From Cupriavidus taiwanensis (lineage in GTDB: Bacteria > Pseudomonadota > Gammaproteobacteria > Burkholderiales > Burkholderiaceae), in the NCBI RefSeq assembly GCF_900250115.1, contig NZ_LT984804.1, forward strand, positions 883,301 through 947,300: a stretch of DNA of 64,000 nucleotides. The letters run 5' to 3'. Below the pieces are notes generated by a model. The model was not told the DNA's origin. It saw only the letters and a list, made by a program, of their open reading frames with translations, and did no database searches. This document shows, piece by piece, positions 50,406 to 58,718 of this stretch. Position 1 is the stretch's first letter. Each line of letters begins with the position of its first letter. The translations under genes were made by a program, and so were the position numbers.

Positions 50406-52588
50406 CGGGTGATCTCCTCGGTGGGTCGGTTCGTGTGGCTGTCGGGGTCCGCCGCATGCAGGGTCACCACGGCATCGGCGGCGACCACGCCGCGCGCGGT
50501 GACGATCAGCGGATTGATTTCGAGTGTGTCCAGCCGCGGCCCCAGCGCCGCCGCGGCCTGCGAGACGCGCACCAGCACCTCGGCCACGGCCCCGGCATCG
50601 AGCGCGGGATGGCCGCGATGGCCCGACAGCAGTGCCTCGGCACGGCTCGCGCGCAGCATGGCGCGGGCGCGGGCATGGCTCAGCGGCGCCAGGCCGAACG
50701 CGGTCTGGCGGAAGATCTCCACCGCGGTGCCGCCGATGCCGGCCAGCGCCACCAGTCCGAACACCGGGTCGCGCCGCACACCCACCATCAGCTCGCCCCA
50801 GCCACGCACCATGCCGGCGACCAGAGCGCCGTCGAAGCGCGCGGGCGTGCCGTGGCTGGCGGCGGCGGCCCGCACCTGCGCAAACGCCGCGCGTGCCGCC
50901 TGCGCGTCGGCCACGTTCAGCACCACGCCGCCGACGTCGCTCTTGTGCAGGATGTCGGGCGAGCACAGCTTGATCGCCACCGGATAGCCGATGGCCCCGG
51001 CGATGCGCGCGGCCTCGTCGGCATCGCGCGCCAGCCCGTGCGGCGCGGTGGGGATGCCGCACGCGGCCAGCCATTGCATGGCTTCGAACTCGGACCAGGC
51101 GGTGGTGCCGGGCGGGACCTTGGGAACGGGCAGGCTGTCTGCGGCGGCCGATACGCAGATGGGCGCCTGTGCCGCCGCAGCTTGCGCCGCGGCGCGGGCC
51201 AGCACGGCCACGGCCTGCACCGCGTGCGCCGGTTCGCGGAACACCAGCGCCCCGCGCGCTTCCAGCCAGCGGCGCTTGTCGTCGTCGGCGAGGCCGCTGA
51301 ACAGCAGCGGCGCCGCATTGCCGCCGCGGTACAGCGCCTCGACGGTTTCCTGCAGCCCGGGCCAGATCCGCGGCGAGCCCACGCCGCCGGCCAGGAAGGC
51401 GACCACGCTGCCGTAGTCCGGGCTTTGCGCCGCGGCGGCAATGGCGTCAAGCAATACTTCGGGCTGCGCCACCACCTGGCCGGTGACGTCGATGGGGTTG
51501 GCGGTGCTGGCGAACGGAATCGCGCCGCGCAGCGCCGCGGCCGGGGCTTCAGGCAGCGGCGGCAGCGGCAGGTCCAGCGCCTCGGCCTGGTCGGCCATCA
51601 TGATGCCGACGCCGCCGGAGACGGTGACCAGCGCGACCGGGGTGACGGCATTGGCCGGCTCCCGCGCCGCAGGCTGCCACCGCGTCGGCCGGCGCCCGCG
51701 CGACAGCACGTAGCCGAGCCGGAAGAATTCCTCCAGCGTATCGGCGCGGAACACGCCGTACTCGTCGAACACCGCCTGGTAGACCGCGTCTTCGCCCGCC
51801 AGGCTGGCAGTATGCGATTGCGCGGAACGTGCGCCGGCTGCGGTGGTGCCGACCTTGGTCACCACCACCGGCTTGCCGGCGGCCCGCGCTGCCGCCAGCG
51901 CGCGGCGCAGGCGGGTGCCGTCGCGGCAGCCTTCCAGGTAGGCGAGGATCACGCGCGTGGCGTCGTCGCGCGCGAGCCATTCGATTACGTCCGCCACGTG
52001 CAGGCCGGCTTCGTTGCCGGTGGTGACCCAGTGGCTCAGGCCCAGCGCGGCCTCGCGCGCCAGCGCGAAGGCGTAGGCACCGAAAGCGCCGCTCTGGCTG
52101 ACCAGCCCGACCTCGCCGACCGGCGGCAGCCCGCCGAGCGGGATCGGCGAGAAGGTGGCGAACACGCGCTCGCGCAGGTTCATCGCGCCCAGGCAGTTCG
52201 GGCCCAGCAGGGTGATGCCATGGGCCTGCGCCAGCGCCGCCAGCTCTGCCTGCAGCGCGATGCCATCGCCGCCGGTCTCGGCAAAGCCCGAGGTGAAGAA
52301 GACCGCGGCGCGCGTGCCGTTGCGCGCCAGCTGGCGCATCGCGTCCAGGCTGGCACTGGCCGGCAGCGCCACGATGGCGAGGTCCGCCGGCGCGTCCAGC
52401 GCGTCCAGCGTCGGCAGCGCGGCCAGGCCCTGCACTTCGCTCGCAGTCGCGTGCACCGGGACGATGCGTCCGGTGTAGCCCAGCTCGCTCAGCAGCCGCA
52501 CTGGCATGCCGCCTACCTTGTCTGGCTGGGTGGAAGCGCCGATCACGGCGATGGTGCGCGGTTGCAGCAGTGCGCTCAGGTCTGGCAT
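50402..52588 (-). CDS. NDP-forming acyl-CoA synthetase (acetate--CoA ligase type)
   Basis: The 728-residue fused synthetase has a CoA-binding domain (about 5-130, RTIAVIGASTQPDKVGG), succinyl-CoA-ligase-like domains with LLGPNCLG (127-134), SQSGAFG (164-170) and the phosphorylatable His H259 in QSHTASLAGED, and a C-terminal ATP-grasp domain from about 500 (GYPVAIKLCSPDILHKSDVGGV, near the end LDTLEINPLIV). It makes an acyl-CoA from acid, CoA and ATP/GTP, or the reverse. It is first in the reverse operon facing a GntR gene. The acid is unknown. Confidence 0.9.
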   Translation of the reverse strand: MPDLSALLQPRTIAVIGASTQPDKVGGMPVRLLSELGYTGRIVPVHATASEVQGLAALPTLDALDAPADLAIVALPASASLDAMRQLARNGTRAAVFFTSGFAETGGDGIALQAELAALAQAHGITLLGPNCLGAMNLRERVFATFSPIPLGGLPPVGEVGLVSQSGAFGAYAFALAREAALGLSHWVTTGNEAGLHVADVIEWLARDDATRVILAYLEGCRDGTRLRRALAAARAAGKPVVVTKVGTTAAGARSAQSHTASLAGEDAVYQAVFDEYGVFRADTLEEFFRLGYVLSRGRRPTRWQPAAREPANAVTPVALVTVSGGVGIMMADQAEALDLPLPPLPEAPAAALRGAIPFASTANPIDVTGQVVAQPEVLLDAIAAAAQSPDYGSVVAFLAGGVGSPRIWPGLQETVEALYRGGNAAPLLFSGLADDDKRRWLEARGALVFREPAHAVQAVAVLARAAAQAAAAQAPICVSAAADSLPVPKVPPGTTAWSEFEAMQWLAACGIPTAPHGLARDADEAARIAGAIGYPVAIKLCSPDILHKSDVGGVVLNVADAQAARAAFAQVRAAAASHGTPARFDGALVAGMVRGWGELMVGVRRDPVFGLVALAGIGGTAVEIFRQTAFGLAPLSHARARAMLRASRAEALLSGHRGHPALDAGAVAEVLVRVSQAAAALGPRLDTLEINPLIVTARGVVAADAVVTLHAADPDSHTNRPTEEITR

Positions 52589-52680
52589 CGGTTGTCTCCG
52601 TATGCGTGCGCCTTCACGCAGGCCCTTGCGGGAGGGGAGGCGCCACTGATCTTGTCATGGGTGATGCCGGCCCATGTTGT

Positions 52681-52719
52681 CATAACATGTTATGATGAGT
52701 CAACGTTGTTATGATAAGT
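52681..52719. promoter_or_regulatory. GntR operator region
   Basis: CATAACATGTTATG (52681-52694) is a perfect 14-base palindrome. TGTTATGATGAGT (52688-52700) is repeated as TGTTATGATAAGT at 52707-52719 (12 of 13 identical), 19 bases apart, about two helical turns. The very AT-rich spacer between the synthetase and GntR genes is a strong candidate for GntR (HutC-type) binding to both divergent promoters. Confidence 0.6.
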
Positions 52720-52742
52720 AGATGCCCGCATGGGCCGTCCCC

Positions 52743-53480
52743 ATGAATACCCCGACTCTCGTGACAACAAGTTCCCTGCCTCGCTTCAAGCAGATCGAAG
52801 TCGCGCTGCGCCAGCGCATCGTCAACAACGAATGGACACCGGGCATCAAGCTGCCGTCGGAGGCCGAGCTGATGGCGGAGTTCGGCGTCAGCCGCATCAC
52901 CGTGCGCCAGTCGCTGGCGTCGCTGCTGGCGGAGGGGCTGATCGAAACAGTCCACGGCAAGGGCAGCTTCGTCAGCCGCCCCGCCGGGCAGGCAGACCTG
53001 GGACCGCTGACCGGCTTTTATGACTACATGCGCGCCCGTGGCCAGGAAGCGCACGGCAAGCTGCTGTCGACGCGGCTGGTGACCGCGCCGGCCATCGCCG
53101 CCGATGCGCTGCGCGTGCCGCCCGGCAGCAAGCTGCTGAGCGTGACCACGCTCAAGTCCGTGGCCGGCACGCCGGTGGCGGTCGGCGTGACCATGGCGCC
53201 CGAAGCGCTGATGCGCGCGATCCTCGAACACGACCTGGAAAACAACGACGCGCTGATGATCGTGGAGGGCCGGCTGGGCTATCGCCTCAAGTACCTGCAT
53301 ACGGAAAGCGCGGCGATCCCAGCCACCGCGGAGAGCGCGCGCCGGCTGAAGATCGAGCCAGGCGAGCCGCTGCTGCGCATCCGCTTCACGCCCCACGACA
53401 TCGACGACCGGCCGCTGGCGTTTTCGGAATTCATGTTCCGTGGCGACAAGTTCACCTACAAGGCCTGCGTGCGGCGTTAG
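52743..53480 (+). CDS. GntR-family regulator, HutC/UTRA subfamily
   Basis: The 245-residue protein has a GntR winged helix at about 13-80 (RFKQIEVALRQRIVNNEWTPGIKLPSEAELMAEFGVSRITVRQSLASLLAEGLI) and a UTRA effector domain (about 95-240). The ATG at 52743 gives a 12-residue leader. It is divergent from the acyl-CoA synthetase/DUF1254/Bug operon and its spacer holds palindromes, so it is probably the operon repressor, with the imported acid or its CoA ester as effector. Confidence 0.92.
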   Translation: MNTPTLVTTSSLPRFKQIEVALRQRIVNNEWTPGIKLPSEAELMAEFGVSRITVRQSLASLLAEGLIETVHGKGSFVSRPAGQADLGPLTGFYDYMRARGQEAHGKLLSTRLVTAPAIAADALRVPPGSKLLSVTTLKSVAGTPVAVGVTMAPEALMRAILEHDLENNDALMIVEGRLGYRLKYLHTESAAIPATAESARRLKIEPGEPLLRIRFTPHDIDDRPLAFSEFMFRGDKFTYKACVRR

Positions 53481-53593
53481 GGCCGCTGGCTGTGGCGGCA
53501 AGGGAACTTTCGCCCAGGCGCCGGGGCCTGAACTGCATCGGCGCGGCGCCTGGGGTGGTGCGGTCCGGTGCCGCACAGTCGCAGGAGTCCAGG

Positions 53594-53959
53594 ATGCTTT
53601 CGCCGCTTTCCCCACGTTTGCTGTCCACCGCGCTGGCGGTGGCGTTATCCGCAGCCAGCGCGGCGGGCGCGCCGGCAGCGCTGGCCGCGGCCCAGCAGGA
53701 TGCATCCCGGCCGCACGCCCGGGAGGGCGCGCCCGAAGCCGCCTGCCGGCACGCGGTCAAGGCCGCGCTGCCCAATCCCGGCAGCTTCAAGTGGGTGGCC
53801 GCCACCGCGCGCCAGATCGACAAGGACAATTACAGCGTGGTGGCAGATGTCGAATACCTGGCCCAGGACGGCGCCGTGCGCGAAGCCAAGGTCCAGTGCG
53901 ACGTACGCCGCGCGCAGGGCAACCGCTTTGCCGTGCCCAAGCTGCGGCTGCCGCAGTAA
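53594..53959 (+). CDS. small secreted hypothetical protein
   Basis: The 121-residue protein has a signal peptide (LLSTALAVALSAASAAGAPAALA) and a mature domain with C-x-AVKAALPNPGSFKWVAATARQIDKDNYSVVADVEYLAQDG-type strands and a second cysteine (VQCDVRR), possibly a disulphide. No family is recognised. The GCAGGAG ribosome site 6 bases before the ATG supports the start. Monocistronic, 113 bases after the GntR gene. Confidence 0.75.
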   Translation: MLSPLSPRLLSTALAVALSAASAAGAPAALAAAQQDASRPHAREGAPEAACRHAVKAALPNPGSFKWVAATARQIDKDNYSVVADVEYLAQDGAVREAKVQCDVRRAQGNRFAVPKLRLPQ

Positions 53960-54097
53960 CCCGGCTGTCCCCCGCGCCGGCTGTTGCAATTAAATGTGGA
54001 CCCTGTCCATTTCATTTGCTAGTGTATGTGTACAGCATCCACAAATGCTCGCGACAATCGCCGCACCCGGCCGTTACCCACTCACTGGAGATCGAAA

Positions 54098-54580
54098 ATG
54101 CAAATCGAAGCACAAAAGGAACACCGCTGGCTGCAACGTCTGGTTGGCACCTGGATGGCGCAGGGCGAGGCCGTGATGGGACCGGACCAGCCGGTGCAGA
54201 CCTGGCAGATCCCGGAGCGGGTCAGCGCCATCGGCGACGTCTGGGTGCAGTGCGTGGCCCAGGGCGACATGCCCGGCTGCGGCCCGGCTTCGACGGTCAT
54301 GACGCTGGGCTACGACCCGGCGCGCAAGCACTTTGTCGGCACCTTTATCGGCTCGATGATGACCCACCTGTGGATCTACGAAGGCGACCTCGACGCGGGC
54401 GGCCGGCAGCTGACGCTGCGCGCCGAAGGGCCGGACTGCTCGGGCAACGGCCGCATGGTGCAGTACCGCGACGTGATCACGTTCCGCGACGACGACCACC
54501 GCGAACTGACTTCATACATGCAGGGCGAAAACGGCGAGTGGACGCAGATCGTGAAGGCTACCTACCGCCGCCAGCGCTGA
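54098..54580 (+). CDS. DUF1579 family protein
   Basis: The 160-residue protein has the DUF1579 pattern: EHRWLQRLVGTWMAQGEAVMGPDQP at residues 8-32 and later strands GYDPARKHFVGTFIGSMMTHLWIYEG and VITFRDDDHRELTSYMQ. A lipocalin-like beta-barrel is expected, with unknown ligand. GGAG lies 9 bases before the ATG. The 138-base gap upstream is AT-rich and probably holds its own promoter. Confidence 0.85.
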   Translation: MQIEAQKEHRWLQRLVGTWMAQGEAVMGPDQPVQTWQIPERVSAIGDVWVQCVAQGDMPGCGPASTVMTLGYDPARKHFVGTFIGSMMTHLWIYEGDLDAGGRQLTLRAEGPDCSGNGRMVQYRDVITFRDDDHRELTSYMQGENGEWTQIVKATYRRQR

Positions 54581-54583
54581 GCT

Positions 54584-56854
54584 TCAGGAGCGCTCTCCCG
54601 CCATCCGCGCCAGCCGCGACACACGCGAGCCGGGGCCGGGCGGATCGTCGTGGCGGCCGCCGCGCGGCCGCGCCGCATTGCGCCGGCGCCGGCGCAGCAC
54701 CAGCAGCAGCGAGGCCGGCACGAGCAGCACCAGTGCCAGCAGCGCAAAGGTGAACCACCCCGGGTCGCGCGCCGCCGCGGCGACCCGGTCCACCAGCAAG
54801 GCACTGACCACGATGCCCGGCAACATCCCCAGCGCGGTGCCGATCAGGCAATCGCGCAGGCTGATGCGCGAGGCACCCACCACCAGGTTGACCAGCGCGA
54901 ACGGTGCGATCGGCACCAGCCGCAGCACCACCATGGCGACGATGCCGTGCTTGCGCAACTGGTGGCTGACGCGATTCAGCCGTCTGCCGCCAAAGCGGCG
55001 CACAGCCTGGCGCCCGAGCAGCCGCCCGGCCAGGTACCCCGCGCCGGTGCTCAGCACGGTGCCGCCCAGGGCCAGCACCGCGCCGTAGAGCGGGCCGAAC
55101 ACCACCACCGTGACCAGGATCAGCAGCGTCACGGGCAGCATCGTCACCGCGCCGGCCAGATAGACCGCCATCATCGCCAGCGGCGCCAGCGGGATCTGGT
55201 CGACGCGCTCGATCGCGCCCAGCAGGGCGCGGAAATCCGCCCACTCGCGCAGCGGCGTATAGCGCCACGCAAAGGCCAGCCCGGCCATCAGCAGCGCCAG
55301 CGTCACCATCGCCCCGACGCGACCGAGCACGCGCGGGCGCGCCTCGTGGCTGACGAACTCGGCCAGCACCTGATCGCTGTCGATGGGCTCGATCGGGTCC
55401 AGCAGGTTGGCGGCGGGTGACGCGGCATCGACATCGTCGGGCAGTGGCGGCACATAGTCTTCCAGCGAGCGGCCGTCGCTGCGCTGCAGGTTTCGGATCG
55501 CGCCAAGCACGCTGCGCGTGGCCGCCACCTCGGCCTGGAACGCTTCGGGCGCCACCTCCAGGTGTTCGCCCAGCAGCCGCGCGCGCATCGCGGCGATGGC
55601 GGCCTGGATGCGCGGCTCGCCGCCCGACACCACCACGACATTGCACTCGGTGTCCAGCCCCAGCGAACGGTTGCTGAGGTTGGCGGAGCCGATGGTGAGG
55701 AAGTCGTCGTCGATCACCGTGACCTTGCTGTGGACGTTGACGCAGTCGGGCGACAGGCCGGGAATGGTCGGGCAGTACAGGCGGAAGCGATCGAACCGGT
55801 CGGCCGCGCGCAGCTGACGGTACAGGCGTGCGCGCAGCACGCCCATGCTGTGGGCCTCGAGCCACCCGCTCTCGTTGCGGCGCGATACCAGCACGATATC
55901 CGGGCCGTCCTCGTGCCCCAGCCGTGCCGCCAGCGCCTTGGCGATCTCGCCGGAGCTGAAGTACTGGTTCTCCATGTAGATGCTGTGCCGCGCCGAGGCA
56001 ATGGCATCGCGCAGCAGCATGCGGACCTCGCTGACGCCGGGCTCGTCCTCGCACATGGGCATGGTGCGGGCGATGCCCACGCGCACGTCGGTCAGCTCGG
56101 GCGCCAGGCTCGGCGGCCACGGATCGGACGAGGTCGCCGCTACTGGCCGCGGCCGGCTGCCGCTGGCGCGCAGCCAGCGTTCCGCGCACAGCTTGCCGAG
56201 CGCCGCGGCCGCGTCGCCGTCGAGCACGCACTGCACGTCATGGAAGGGCGGGTAGGGCCGGCCCTCGGCCATGCGCAGCGGCGCGCCGGGCGCGTGCTGG
56301 TTATCGTCCCAGCGGCGCAGCGTCAGGTCCAGCCCGCCGACGAAAGCGACCTTGTTGTCGAGCACCACCACCTTCTGGTGGTGCGATGCCCCGGGCGGGT
56401 GATTGCCGTCCAGCCGGAACGACAGATGCCGGTGCGCCTGCCAGTGCGCGCTGGCCGAGGGCAGCCATTCGCGCTCCATCGCCATCACCATGGCGTAGTC
56501 CCAGCTCAGGATGTAGATGCGCAGGCTGGGGCGACGGTCGGCCAGCGCGCACAGAAAGTCGCGCAGTCCGGGCGGCAGGCCATCCTGCGCGCCGGCGGGA
56601 ACGAGTTCCATGCGGCTGTCGATGTCCCAGCCCAGGATGAAGATGGTGTGCTCGGCCAGCGGCAACGCCTCGCGCAGCGCGCGGAAATAGGCGTCGGCGT
56701 CGACCAGCATGGCAAAACGCCGGCAAGGTTCGACGCGCCAGCAGTTGCGCCCGGGCTCGAGCTCGAAGCCGGGCGGGGAGGTCGGATCATGCGGTGATGG
56801 CGGCACCGTGGACGCCGGAGACGCCGTGGTGCCGGGCGGGTTGTATTGCCTCAT
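54584..56854 (-). CDS. phospholipase D-like protein fused to a VTT/SNARE-associated membrane domain
   Basis: The 756-residue protein is a fusion. The N-terminal half is a PLD-superfamily enzyme with two complete HKD motifs (H159-K161-D166 and H375-K377-D382), the second followed by IGSANLSNRS. The C-terminal half (about 525-735) has several membrane helices with the VTT/DedA-like segment LGGTVLSTGAGYLAGRLLG near 620-640. It may act on phospholipids at the inner membrane (cardiolipin synthase-like or hydrolytic; inference). Convergent with DUF1579, only 3 bases apart. Confidence 0.88.
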   Translation of the reverse strand: MRQYNPPGTTASPASTVPPSPHDPTSPPGFELEPGRNCWRVEPCRRFAMLVDADAYFRALREALPLAEHTIFILGWDIDSRMELVPAGAQDGLPPGLRDFLCALADRRPSLRIYILSWDYAMVMAMEREWLPSASAHWQAHRHLSFRLDGNHPPGASHHQKVVVLDNKVAFVGGLDLTLRRWDDNQHAPGAPLRMAEGRPYPPFHDVQCVLDGDAAAALGKLCAERWLRASGSRPRPVAATSSDPWPPSLAPELTDVRVGIARTMPMCEDEPGVSEVRMLLRDAIASARHSIYMENQYFSSGEIAKALAARLGHEDGPDIVLVSRRNESGWLEAHSMGVLRARLYRQLRAADRFDRFRLYCPTIPGLSPDCVNVHSKVTVIDDDFLTIGSANLSNRSLGLDTECNVVVVSGGEPRIQAAIAAMRARLLGEHLEVAPEAFQAEVAATRSVLGAIRNLQRSDGRSLEDYVPPLPDDVDAASPAANLLDPIEPIDSDQVLAEFVSHEARPRVLGRVGAMVTLALLMAGLAFAWRYTPLREWADFRALLGAIERVDQIPLAPLAMMAVYLAGAVTMLPVTLLILVTVVVFGPLYGAVLALGGTVLSTGAGYLAGRLLGRQAVRRFGGRRLNRVSHQLRKHGIVAMVVLRLVPIAPFALVNLVVGASRISLRDCLIGTALGMLPGIVVSALLVDRVAAAARDPGWFTFALLALVLLVPASLLLVLRRRRRNAARPRGGRHDDPPGPGSRVSRLARMAGERS

Positions 56855-57023
56855 TGCGCACGCTCAGGGGAAGCGGAAGCCATAGCCTGAAGCGCCGCGC
56901 AAGTTCCGTACCCTGCGCAAGCGCCCGCTGGTGCCACGCCGGGCGCGGCCTTTGCGTGTGCGCCTTACCGGCCTTTGTAAGAACGGCACTCGCGAGCCCG
57001 CGCGCCGGAGGGCGCGAAGCGCG

Positions 57024-57362
57024 TCAGGAAGCGTGTCCGCGCCGCAGCGTGGCGGGGCGGGCGATGCCCCAGACGTCCAGCAGTGGCTCGAAGTGCGGGG
57101 TATTGTCGCGCGGCGCGGGGGCGACGCGCCGTGGCGGCGGCAACGGGCGGCCGGTCAGGGCCAGTGGAGTTTCGGCCTCGGGCGGGAGGTCGGGCTCGCC
57201 TTCGTAGGCGACCACGCCCATCTGGCGGGCGGATTTGAGCGCGCGGGTCAGTTCGGCGGCGCTCAGGCGGCTGGCGGTGGCGAGCCGGTGCCGGGGCATG
57301 GGCCCATTGGCACGCAGGCTGGAAATCAACGCCATCACGCATTCCCGGGTGGTTCGATTCAT
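57024..57362 (-). CDS. hypothetical protein with possible winged helix
   Basis: The 112-residue protein has an N-terminal half that looks like a small winged helix (RECVMALISSLRANGPMPRHRLATASRLSAAELTRALKSARQMGVVAYE) and a Pro/Arg-rich C-terminus. It could be a minor DNA-binding protein; no family is certain. The surroundings are sparse, with no clear operon partners. Confidence 0.6.
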   Translation of the reverse strand: MNRTTRECVMALISSLRANGPMPRHRLATASRLSAAELTRALKSARQMGVVAYEGEPDLPPEAETPLALTGRPLPPPRRVAPAPRDNTPHFEPLLDVWGIARPATLRRGHAS

Positions 57363-57513
57363 GTCGCTGCGTCAGAAAAATGGTGAGGCAGCGAACCCGC
57401 CGATCGGGTCCCTTGCCTGCGGATAACCATTCTTCAGCAGGGGTCATGGTCTTGCCAACCCGATATGACACTTGTTCACATTCCTGCAGCGGGCAATCTC
57501 CGCGCATGGCGCA

Positions 57514-57711
57514 TCAGTGCCGCGTTTTGGGGTCGCCGGTAGGAAAGCTTGGCGGCGCGCCGTCATGCGGGCTCAGCATGGAGCCATGCCGCCGCCACTT
57601 GCGGGCGTGGCGATCCTGGATGTCTGCGGCAAGATCGTGCAGTTCCGCCACCCTGGCGTCGAGCGGGTCGGGATAGATGTCCAGCGGACGGTATCGGAGC
57701 AGAAAACACAT
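57514..57711 (-). CDS. small hypothetical protein
   Basis: A 65-residue frame starting MCFLLRYRPLDIYPDPLDARVAELHDLAADIQDRHARKW. It has a plausible helix (LDARVAELHDLAADIQ) and a polar tail, without membrane segments. No family is recognised and the start is not strongly supported, so it may be spurious. Competing forward frames look less protein-like. Confidence 0.4.
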   Translation of the reverse strand: MCFLLRYRPLDIYPDPLDARVAELHDLAADIQDRHARKWRRHGSMLSPHDGAPPSFPTGDPKTRH

Positions 57712-57917
57712 GACGGGTCTCGGTTGTCCTGGTCGTGGGCCTGTGGCCTGACTCCAGTATTGGCGGTGGACCCGGAGTTTCCAGCAGAAGATGCGCGGCA
57801 CCTTGATGCGACTCAATGCACCGGGCGCAATGAACTGTTGCGGCCCGCCGTGTCAGCGGCCGCGCAAGGCAATGATGGCGCGGCAGCCGGCACCGCGTCG
57901 GGCCGGCCGAGGTGGCG

Positions 57918-58190
57918 CTAGCGGCCGAGGCGGGAATTGCCGCGGCCATCGCGGCAGTAGATCTTGCGTTCACGCACCAGGCCGTCGCGGCCATGGATGC
58001 ACAGCGACACGCCGTCCTCGCGGGCACGCATCCAGCCGGCGGCAATGGCGGCTTCCTGTGTCGGGAAGTGCAGTGCCGCGTCGTCGGGGCCGCTTTCCAG
58101 GCCCTCGATCGTAAGCGCCCATCCCCCCTCGCTGGCGTATTCGGAGTCGCCGCTCGCGGCGGGAAGCACGTGGATGCTGCGTGACGTCAT
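57918..58190 (-). CDS. DUF2188-like protein
   Basis: The 90-residue protein is a small alpha/beta unit: GGWALTIEGLESGPDDAALHFPTQEAAIAAGWMRAREDGVSLCIHGRDGLVRERKIYCRDG. This matches DUF2188 (strand, strand, helix with Ala repeats, HGRDG turn). CGGAGAACACC precedes the ATG. Function unknown; often found near stress genes. Confidence 0.8.
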   Translation of the reverse strand: MTSRSIHVLPAASGDSEYASEGGWALTIEGLESGPDDAALHFPTQEAAIAAGWMRAREDGVSLCIHGRDGLVRERKIYCRDGRGNSRLGR

Positions 58191-58491
58191 GGTGTTCTCC
58201 GTGATGGCTGGCAGTGACATTGGGGTTTTAAAGGATCCCGCGGCCGCGGGCTATAGGTCGCAGTCCTACAAGCATATTCGGGACCAGCCGGCAGACCGGG
58301 CCAGGCACCGCCGTAGTGCGGCATGTCGCGCGTTCTGCTGACATCGCGGTAGGACGAATGCCGACTTTTCGTCGCGCCTCGGATTGCTACGATCCAATTG
58401 CCGGTTGGGCAACAGGCTGCCCGGTCAAGCTATTCCGAGCTCTTCCATTTTGGCGGCGCATGCCGCATCCACACGAAGCAAGGAGATCATC
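58191..58491. other. intergenic region upstream of the entericidin-like gene
   Basis: A 301-base divergent gap. An extended -10-like TGCTACGAT at 58386-58393 could serve the entericidin-like gene, which is sigma-S controlled in enteric bacteria, but no clear -35 is seen. Nothing else was recognised. Confidence 0.4.
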
Positions 58492-58635
58492 ATGAGAAAG
58501 CTATACGCACTGTTTGCCCTCGCTGGCATGCTGCTGGCCACGGGTTGCAACACCATGGCCGGTGCCGGCAAGGATATCGAGCGCGGCGGCGAGAAGGTGC
58601 AGGGCGCGGCGGAGACCACCAAGCAGAAGATGTAA
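58492..58635 (+). CDS. entericidin A/B-type small lipoprotein
   Basis: The 47-residue lipoprotein has a Lys/Arg start, a hydrophobic core (LYALFALAGMLLA), a lipobox ending in TGCNT (Cys19) and the entericidin tail TMAGAGKDIERGGEKVQGAAE. In Escherichia coli entericidins form a stress-regulated toxin/antidote pair; only one such gene is here. An AGGAGATCATC ribosome site precedes the ATG and a terminator follows. Antidote and toxin forms cannot be told apart by sequence. Confidence 0.88.
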   Translation: MRKLYALFALAGMLLATGCNTMAGAGKDIERGGEKVQGAAETTKQKM

Positions 58636-58675
58636 GCGACTGGCGGCCACCTCGCGGCCACCTCGCGGCCAGTCA

Positions 58676-58705
58676 ACGGCCCGTGCCCCAGGCGCGGGCC
58701 GTTTT
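58676..58705 (+). terminator. rho-independent terminator
   Basis: ACGGCCCG (58676-58683) pairs perfectly with CGGGCCGT (58695-58702), 11-base loop, followed by TTT. It begins 40 bases after the entericidin-like stop, a textbook terminator. Confidence 0.75.
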
Positions 58706-58718
58706 CATTCATGCTGGT

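Noticed and set aside
58492..58635. Full entericidin toxin/antidote locus
   Set aside because: Only one small lipoprotein gene is present before the terminator; no second copy was found.
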